A stretch of 19,293 nt of DNA. Source: JAZNOQ01 sp045589215. Its GTDB lineage: Bacteria; Bacillota; Clostridia; Oscillospirales; CAG-272. The stretch covers positions 1 to 19,293 of the forward strand of contig JAZNOQ010000037.1 in assembly GCA_045589215.1 (NCBI GenBank), given 5' to 3'. The notes below the pieces were generated by a model. That model had not been told where the DNA came from. It was given only the letters and a program-made list of their open reading frames with translations, and did not search any database. Shown here piece after piece: positions 14,218 to 19,293 of the stretch. Positions within the stretch are counted from its first letter, which is position 1. Each line of letters starts with the position of its first letter. Both the position numbers and the translations under genes were made by a program.

Positions 14218-14859
14218 TCAGGAGCCTGTCGATTCCAATTCATTTTCCGTCGTATCTGCGGTGATCTCTCCGCTTCCCGCTTCACCGCCACCGAGGGCGG
14301 TATTGACCTCCGCATCCGCGGGAATATCATCCTCTGCATCACCTTCGCTGTCGAGGGGCTCATCGGGCTGCTCGGGGATCGGTTCGGTGGTTCCTGCGCT
14401 TCCGGGTGGCAAAAGCTCGGGAAGCGTAAGCAGAGTGACAGAAAAATCAGCAAGCTTACTTTGTACCGAAAGAACGGTACCGTTCAGGAGCATCGTGTCT
14501 CCGAGATACCAAAGTCCCGAGAGATCCTCGCTTGCGCGAACCATAGATCCTGCGCATTCGACGTAAAACTGACCGTCGTCACCAAGCAGTAGCCATCCAA
14601 AAGCAGTCTCGTTTTCATTAAAGCGAAGTGGGATCGCTTGCCCCTTTCCTTCCTGGAGAAAGAGATCGACGTCATACGGATCCTGTACGGCAACCGCAAA
14701 GGTCAGCCTCGGATCATCGCTCTTCTCATCGTCTCCGCCCCCCGTTTTGTCGATCAGAAAAAGAGAGGCGATAAAACCCGCAAGGATCAGTATGATCAAT
14801 ATATCAACAATTCCGAACCATGCGGAGGTGGCTTTTCCGTTTTCATAGGATTTATTCAT
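14218..14859 (-). CDS. Single-pass membrane protein with extracytoplasmic beta-rich domain (DUF4330-like), copy 2
   Basis: The 213-residue product has a short cytoplasmic N-terminus, one transmembrane helix at about 15-36 starting FGIVDILIILILAGF, an extracytoplasmic domain (about 50-165; LTFAVAVQDPYDVDLF, WYLGDTMLLNGTVLSV), and an acidic Thr/Gly/Glu tail. Membrane anchor, DIL motif and layout resemble its upstream neighbour, so the two look like diverged paralogues, and both recall DUF4330 proteins. Its ATG overlaps the upstream stop by 8 bases, giving translational coupling. It is the last gene of the operon that also carries the polymerase-like protein. No clear terminator follows. Function unknown; an accessory to surface-polymer assembly is inferred from context only. 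Confidence 0.75.
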   Translation of the reverse strand: MNKSYENGKATSAWFGIVDILIILILAGFIASLFLIDKTGGGDDEKSDDPRLTFAVAVQDPYDVDLFLQEGKGQAIPLRFNENETAFGWLLLGDDGQFYVECAGSMVRASEDLSGLWYLGDTMLLNGTVLSVQSKLADFSVTLLTLPELLPPGSAGTTEPIPEQPDEPLDSEGDAEDDIPADAEVNTALGGGEAGSGEITADTTENELESTGS

Positions 14860-15442
14860 TCAGATCCTCCCCGTTCTCGGTATTCTCCGTCTCCCCGTCT
14901 CCTTCGGATTCCGTTTGGTCGTGCACCGGAGGTGCGAAGCGTGTCGATTCAAGTGACAGAACGGTAGCAGCAAAGTACCGACCCGAAACGCCGCGGAAAT
15001 ACAGCGTAGAACCAACCGAAATACGAATGTCCTCGATCTGATATCCCGACTCCTCACGGTAGGTAGCATTACTTCGAAGAAGCATTACGCGACATACACC
15101 ATCCTCCTCCGAATATTCAACGAGACGCACGGTACAGATCGCGCCGTCGGAGTCAAGAAGCACCCATCCGTCCCCCTCCTGCGGGAGCGTATCGGTGAGA
15201 GAGATCGGATATTCCACCGTAAAGCAGAGCTCCTCGCTGTATGAAGAAAAGCTCGACCTGATCGCGGGGATCACCTTTGCGCCGAGAAAGATCATCAGCG
15301 CAGTCACCAGAACCGCGAGAACCACGAGCAAGATATCGCCCGCTCGAAAACCGCCTCGACGCATTCCGATGTGCATCGGTTGCCGTCTGAACGAAAGCTC
15401 GTCACTCGAAAGCTCCTTTTCGGATAATTCTTTTTTTGCCAC
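14852..15442 (-). CDS. Single-pass membrane protein with extracytoplasmic beta-rich domain (DUF4330-like), copy 1
   Basis: GTG start at 15442 with GAGGTGAT just upstream; 196 residues. A hydrophilic cytoplasmic segment (1-34, charged and Ser-rich, SEKELSSDELS) precedes one helix (about 35-58, GDILLVVLAVLVTALMIFL). An extracytoplasmic domain of about 100 residues with alternating beta-type segments (LCFTVEYPISL, ISVGSTLYFRGVSG, FAATVLSLES) follows, then an acidic Glu/Thr/Asn tail. F-x-x-x-DIL at the helix start matches the downstream protein. It lies 29 bases after the O-antigen-ligase-like gene. Function unknown. Confidence 0.75.
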   Translation of the reverse strand: MAKKELSEKELSSDELSFRRQPMHIGMRRGGFRAGDILLVVLAVLVTALMIFLGAKVIPAIRSSFSSYSEELCFTVEYPISLTDTLPQEGDGWVLLDSDGAICTVRLVEYSEEDGVCRVMLLRSNATYREESGYQIEDIRISVGSTLYFRGVSGRYFAATVLSLESTRFAPPVHDQTESEGDGETENTENGEDLNE

Positions 15443-15471
15443 AATATCACCTCTCTCGTATTACGAAGGGA

Positions 15472-17616
15472 TCAGGTAAGGATCGTGTCGGCACTTCTGC
15501 CGAGCATCGGGTCCTCTCTGAGAAAAAAGCCGTCGCCGCGGCGATCCGAGGAAACGCGACAGAACGCTACGGTCAGTCCAACGGAAAGCCAGAACAGGAA
15601 TACCATACGGAAATCAGCAAAGATCGGCATAAACGCTCCGTACAGGAACAAGATCACAAGTGCGGAAAAGCCGCCGACAAGACCGTGACGGAGATGCGTG
15701 CCGCGCGCCCTCTTCATTTCCTCGAAGCATAACTGCATCAAAAGAAATGCAAACGCAAGAATTGCAAGTATTCCGGGGATCCCCACGCCGATCAGGGTGC
15801 GGATTCCAAAGCTTGCATTCACAAACGGATCTCCGTTTGCGAAAAGCTCGGAAAAGCGTAAGCCTCCAAAACCCTCTCCGAGAAGCGAAAACTCGTACGG
15901 CACGTCAAAAAGCTTGTCCCACAGATAGAGTCCCTGCCCGAAGTTCCGCTTCAGATAGCCCTTAAGGTAAACCGTCAAGCTCGTTCCGTTCGGGAAGAGC
16001 TGATAGACTACTCCTGTACCAAGCGCAGTAAGAGGAACGGCGTAGAGCGTCTTATAGGTAGAGAGAAGCAGAAAAACGCATAGTCCCGCAAGGCAAAACG
16101 TAAGGGGAAGCTTAGAGTCGAGAAGCGCGCCTACGAACAGCATTTCGGGAAGGCACATCGAAGCAAAGATCTTGCATGCGGCAGACCGAACCGAAAAAAC
16201 CGCACCGAGCGAAAGCGGAAACATCAGAACGAGATAGCTACCGAGGAACGCTTCGCCGCCAAACAGAACCGAAATATTCCCCTTCTCCCCCGAGATGTGC
16301 TCGGTTGAGAGCCATCCGAGATCGGGAACACCGAAAAAATAGACCACGATCCCCACAGTCAGAACGCAGAAGAGCGTGAACTGCAGGACCGCGAGCACGC
16401 GGCCGATCCACGCCTCAGTACGCAGGAGATTTACCGAGAGGAAATAGACGAGCATCAAAACAAGGGTCACGATCGCTTCCGTGACGGATCCTGCGGTCGG
16501 GCGCGGGAAAACACTGTAAAAGAGAATTCCGATGCCGAGAATCAGGACCGCTCCGTCAAGAAGCCCAAAGCGGAAAAGACGCTTTTTCCGAAGCACCTTG
16601 ATCAGATATGAGAATCCCGTAAGAAGCACGAGCAAGGACAGGCAGACCGTCGGAAGTCCTACTGCCGAAAGGAGCCCTCCATTCCACCCGTTTCCTTTAT
16701 AGAGCTGACCAAAGGAGCCCCCGAAATGAAGAGCGGGCAAAAGAAGCACCGACAAAACGAGTCCTGCCTCGGGTGTCCGCACGATGATCGAAACAAGCAC
16801 GAGGACAAACAGGACGAAAACGCAGTACAGCGGAGACACGAACGCCGATAATACGCCTGCCGCCGCTCCGAGAAGGAGAAGCACAAAGCGGACGATACGG
16901 CTTGCCCAAAGCTCTCTGTGTGGATTTGCAACAGGCTTGTTGAGATCCTCCGCAAGCTCGCTTTTTGCACCGAGAAGGCGCTCAAAGAAGGCGGACAGAA
17001 AAAAACTCTGGGTCTTTACCTCCTGAAGAGAGCGCGAACGGATGGGCAACGTAAAGATCCCTACGAGAAGAAAGAGGATTACGTTGACCCAAAACTGTGC
17101 ACCGTAGACGTATCCTTCAAGCGTTTCGAGCGCGTAATTTGTGAGCGCGTATCCTTCATAGATTGAGGGAGCACCCGACAGAAACGTGACGAGAAAGCTT
17201 GCAATAAGCGAGACGAGTGTGTAGGAAAGAACGGCGTCCGCGTAATACCCCATAGGCGCCTTCATCAATAAATACCGCAGCTTTTTCAGACGGGTAGTAA
17301 GCAAAAATCTTTCGACAACCGAAGCAACTCGGCGGTCGGTATATTGCGGCTGCGTGTGTATCTGCTTCTGCTTCCGACGCTTTTCGGTGATCCGTCTGAG
17401 GAACGCCTCCTCCCTCGAATATGCAGTAAAGAGCTTGCCAAAAAAGCCCGATATGACAAGGGTGTACAGCCAGCGTGCGAAGCGGTCAAGGAGCCTTGAC
17501 GGACGGAAACGGGAAAGCCGCCCGCGGCGTGCAGTTCCCTTCTGCGGAGCGACGTTCACCTGCTCCGCCTCTATGGAAGGCGCATTTTCTTCTGTTTTTT
17601 GAAGGTGTTCAGCCAT
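15472..17616 (-). CDS. O-antigen ligase/polymerase-like multi-pass membrane protein
   Basis: A 714-residue protein with a disordered basic N-terminus (about 1-45), one or two early hydrophobic segments, and then about a dozen transmembrane helices. A long extracytoplasmic part lies around LSTEHISGEKGNISVLFGG and between the last helices (LGEGFGGLRFSELFANGD, then NASFGIRTLIGVGIPGILA). The last motif resembles the G-x-G plus N-x-x-x-x-x-x-x-x-G-x-x-G pattern of the Wzy/WaaL O-antigen ligase-polymerase superfamily, whose members join lipid-linked glycans outside the membrane. Start 17616 was chosen because AAAGGAGG lies 6 bases before it. An ATG at 17652 overlaps trmD and lacks a ribosome site. 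Substrate cannot be told. Confidence 0.75.
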   Translation of the reverse strand: MAEHLQKTEENAPSIEAEQVNVAPQKGTARRGRLSRFRPSRLLDRFARWLYTLVISGFFGKLFTAYSREEAFLRRITEKRRKQKQIHTQPQYTDRRVASVVERFLLTTRLKKLRYLLMKAPMGYYADAVLSYTLVSLIASFLVTFLSGAPSIYEGYALTNYALETLEGYVYGAQFWVNVILFLLVGIFTLPIRSRSLQEVKTQSFFLSAFFERLLGAKSELAEDLNKPVANPHRELWASRIVRFVLLLLGAAAGVLSAFVSPLYCVFVLFVLVLVSIIVRTPEAGLVLSVLLLPALHFGGSFGQLYKGNGWNGGLLSAVGLPTVCLSLLVLLTGFSYLIKVLRKKRLFRFGLLDGAVLILGIGILFYSVFPRPTAGSVTEAIVTLVLMLVYFLSVNLLRTEAWIGRVLAVLQFTLFCVLTVGIVVYFFGVPDLGWLSTEHISGEKGNISVLFGGEAFLGSYLVLMFPLSLGAVFSVRSAACKIFASMCLPEMLFVGALLDSKLPLTFCLAGLCVFLLLSTYKTLYAVPLTALGTGVVYQLFPNGTSLTVYLKGYLKRNFGQGLYLWDKLFDVPYEFSLLGEGFGGLRFSELFANGDPFVNASFGIRTLIGVGIPGILAILAFAFLLMQLCFEEMKRARGTHLRHGLVGGFSALVILFLYGAFMPIFADFRMVFLFWLSVGLTVAFCRVSSDRRGDGFFLREDPMLGRSADTILT

Positions 17617-17644
17617 ATCGCTCCTCCTTTCTTCGTGCTTACGG

Positions 17645-18358
17645 TCACGCATCCGTCTCTTCCGAAAGAAGATCTGGACGCTTTTCGCGTGTCAGGCGCT
17701 CGGCGGTCTCCTGCCGCCATTTTTCTATGTTTTTGTGATGTCCCGAGATCAGAACGTCGGGAACCTTCACACCGTGAAATTCATAAGGGCGTGTGTATTG
17801 CGGATATTCGAGAAGCCCCGATGCAATGCTTTCGTTTTCGTAGCATTCGGGATCGGCAAGAACACCGTCCTGAAGCCGCGCAACGGCATCAACAACGATA
17901 CACGCAGGGATCTCTCCGCCCGTCAGGACGTAATTGCCGATCGAAAGCTCCTCGTCAACGATCTCGTCAAGCACACGCTGATCGATGCCCTCGTAGTGTC
18001 CGCAAAGAAGGATCAGACTATCGTAGCCCGAAAGCTCCTCGGCGATCTTCTGTGTCAACACTCTGCCCTTCGGTGACATATAAATAACGTGGGGCTTTGA
18101 TGCGGGGCGATCCGCAAGGATCTGCTTTTTCACCGCCTCGTAGCAGTTATAAACAGGCGGTGCCGCCATCAGCATTCCTTTTCCACCGCCGTAAGGCGTA
18201 TCATCAACGCGGCGATGCTTGTCCTCGGAGTAGTCCCGAATGTTGTGGCAATGCACCTCGATCGCACCCGCCTTCCGTGCGCGTCCGATGATGCTTTCGG
18301 ACAGAACACCGTCCACAAGCTCCGGGAAAAGAGTCATAATATCAAATCGTATCGCCAT
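17645..18358 (-). CDS. trmD: tRNA (guanine-37-N1)-methyltransferase
   Basis: SPOUT-class trefoil-knot methyltransferase that makes m1G37 next to the anticodon, preventing +1 frameshifts. The 237 residues are typical. Seen: DIMTLFPELVDG (6-17), DDTPYGGGKGM (52-62), SPKGR (95-99), CGHYEGID (119-126), SIGNYVLTGGE (139-149) and PQYTRP. Its ATG shares one base with the rimM stop. The polymerase-like gene follows 28 bases later; rplS, the usual Firmicutes neighbour, is absent. Confidence 0.97.
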   Translation of the reverse strand: MAIRFDIMTLFPELVDGVLSESIIGRARKAGAIEVHCHNIRDYSEDKHRRVDDTPYGGGKGMLMAAPPVYNCYEAVKKQILADRPASKPHVIYMSPKGRVLTQKIAEELSGYDSLILLCGHYEGIDQRVLDEIVDEELSIGNYVLTGGEIPACIVVDAVARLQDGVLADPECYENESIASGLLEYPQYTRPYEFHGVKVPDVLISGHHKNIEKWRQETAERLTREKRPDLLSEETDA

Positions 18359-18879
18359 CAGTCAAACATCCCCGCGATCGGTCTTATATAGATTGCCTCG
18401 GACAAAACAACGCGGTCAACGAATTCCTTTACCGCAGGCATCATCCGCTCGCCGCTTTCGGTTTTTACGGTGTAAAGATCCGATGCGCCGAGATTTGTAA
18501 CGTTCACAAGTGTACCGTATTCCTTCCCGTTGTCGGCATCGATCACGGGAAGCCCGATGAGATCAACGATAAAATATGAGCCCTCCTCGATCGGAAGATC
18601 CTTCCGTGCGGCATAGACCGTTCGGTTTTTGAGGGCGATCGCGTCGTCAAGCGTATCCACTCCCGAAAGAGACATCAGAACGAAGGCTTTGAAGATCGAT
18701 GCGTGACGCACGGTTACCTTGCGGTATTCCGCTCCCTCCTTCAGATAAACCTCGGAAAGATTTTTCAAAATATCGGGGCTATCGCAGTACGACTCAAGCT
18801 TGACCTCTCCTCTCACGCCGTGCGTATTGATGATCTTACCGCACTCGAGATATTCCGCGAGCTTTTTCGTTCCCTCCAT
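18358..18879 (-). CDS. rimM: Ribosome maturation factor RimM
   Basis: Assembly factor for the 30S head, binding ribosomal protein S19. The 173 residues are the family size. The N-terminal beta-barrel has GKIINTHGVRGEVK (14-27). A PRC-barrel follows from about residue 95 (EEGSYFIVDLIGLPV, GTLVNVTNLGASDLYTV, MMPAVKEFV). GGAGG lies about 10 bases before the ATG. First gene of the rimM-trmD-polymerase-DUF-DUF operon, with its own promoter. The usual partner rpsP is not beside it. Confidence 0.96.
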   Translation of the reverse strand: MEGTKKLAEYLECGKIINTHGVRGEVKLESYCDSPDILKNLSEVYLKEGAEYRKVTVRHASIFKAFVLMSLSGVDTLDDAIALKNRTVYAARKDLPIEEGSYFIVDLIGLPVIDADNGKEYGTLVNVTNLGASDLYTVKTESGERMMPAVKEFVDRVVLSEAIYIRPIAGMFD

Positions 18880-18902
18880 AGCTTCTGTCCTCCCTTCGGC
18901 AG

Positions 18903-18929
18903 ATATACAAAATTATAGAAATATACAAA
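18903..18929. repeat. Direct repeat ATATACAAA in the rimM leader
   Basis: Two copies of the nonamer (18903-18911 and 18921-18929) lie 18 bases apart, between the rimM -10 box and its ribosome site. This could be a regulator site or AT-rich chance. Confidence 0.35.
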
Positions 18930-18932
18930 GTT

Positions 18933-18961
18933 ATTATAGCACACCTTTTTCGAAATTGCAA
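18933..18961 (-). promoter_or_regulatory. Sigma-A promoter for the rimM operon
   Basis: On the minus strand: TTGCAA (18956-18961), a 17-base spacer ending TGC, and TATAAT (18933-18938). Start near 18926, about 47 bases before the rimM ATG. Very similar to the ptsH promoter. Confidence 0.87.
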
Positions 18962-19293
18962 TGCTATTTTTTACTTCCGCGGCATTTTTTGAATTCTGCA
19001 TCTGCGTCGCATTGTGGTAAGTCCCGAGCTTCAGGTCCTTCATCTTGCCCGCAAGGTTTGAAATATTGCCGAGAACCTTAGAGCGAGATTCATTCTCTTT
19101 GGCTTTGTCCTTCCAATATTCCGCGCGTTTCGCCTCTCTTTTCTTCACCCGCGAGATCTCCTTCGCAGCAGCATCCTCGGCTTTCGCCCGAGCGAGATCC
19201 ACCTCGTTTTCACGAGTGGATTCCTCGTTCAACTGATCCTTCAGTTCTTTACTGAACGCCTCCATCGCCTCGGCAGTGTCGGCGTTTTCAGGG

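Larger units (their letters stand above)
18813..19293 (-). pseudogene. C-terminal piece of a coiled-coil protein, 5' end outside the window; probably truncated
   Basis: The frame is already open at the right edge (PENADTAEAMEAF...), so the ATG at 19265 need not be the start. About 95 residues are highly charged and helical (SRVKKREAKRAEYWKDKAKE), then LAGKMKDLKLGTYHNATQ. From about 18967 leftward the frame reads through the rimM promoter and leader and ends 67 bases inside rimM at 18813. That tail is unlikely to be selected protein. I infer a gene whose natural end has been lost, or whose stop was removed by a deletion or insertion next to rimM. The basic helix followed by a KxGTYxNA-like motif recalls the large polyvalent proteins of Clostridia prophages and integrative elements, but this is only an impression. 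Confidence 0.45.

Noticed and set aside
15472..17652. Longer start for the polymerase-like protein
   Set aside because: ATG 17652 overlaps the trmD end without an SD, while ATG 17616 has AAAGGAGG at 6 bases.
1..19293. CRISPR array, tRNA, rRNA or insertion sequence
   Set aside because: No regularly spaced repeats, cloverleaf-type segments, transposase motifs or terminal inverted repeats were seen by eye.

Overview
The window looks like chromosomal DNA from a Gram-positive Bacillota of the class Clostridia, probably an uncultured gut-type lineage. The evidence is strong GGAGG-type ribosome sites, sigma-A promoters with TTGACA or TTGCAA and 17-bp spacers, an HPr with both His15 and Ser46, the MEP-pathway gene ispE, a small TSCPD-domain protein typical of Firmicutes, and a rimM-trmD pair. 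Base composition is near 50% GC in genes and AT-rich between them. The taxon is an inference from gene content, not a measured placement.

Layout, left to right. (1) Bases 1-1230, minus strand: a gene cut by the left edge. It encodes about 380 residues of Lys/Glu/Ala/Pro-rich, probably disordered sequence running straight into the start of an FtsK-gamma-type winged helix, with no transmembrane or ATPase part before it. (2) Bases 1231-1533: a 303-base divergent promoter region with good sigma-A promoters for both neighbours, a compound hairpin in the leftward leader, and two palindromes. (3) trpS on the plus strand, with a bidirectional terminator. (4) ispE and a small membrane-anchored YajC-like protein on the minus strand, coupled by a 4-base overlap. 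(5) A plus-strand operon: an AI-2E-type permease with a long extracytoplasmic insert, htpG, a TSCPD protein, and a phospho-sugar mutase, closed by a hairpin terminator. (6) Minus-strand block uvrC-rsmD-coaD followed by a six-helix membrane protein. (7) ptsH (HPr) alone on its own promoter. (8) A minus-strand operon rimM-trmD-O-antigen-ligase-like polymerase-two related single-pass membrane proteins. (9) At the right edge, a coiled-coil reading frame that enters from outside and runs through the rimM promoter.

Most of the window is housekeeping: tRNA charging and modification, isoprenoid and CoA synthesis, rRNA maturation, DNA repair, protein folding, sugar-phosphate chemistry. The parts that ordinary annotation does not explain are the translocase-less FtsK-gamma protein with its histone-H1-like tail, the envelope-polymer module downstream of the translation genes rimM-trmD with two paralogous accessory proteins, the two-start membrane/SH3-like protein after ispE, and the truncated frame at the right edge.
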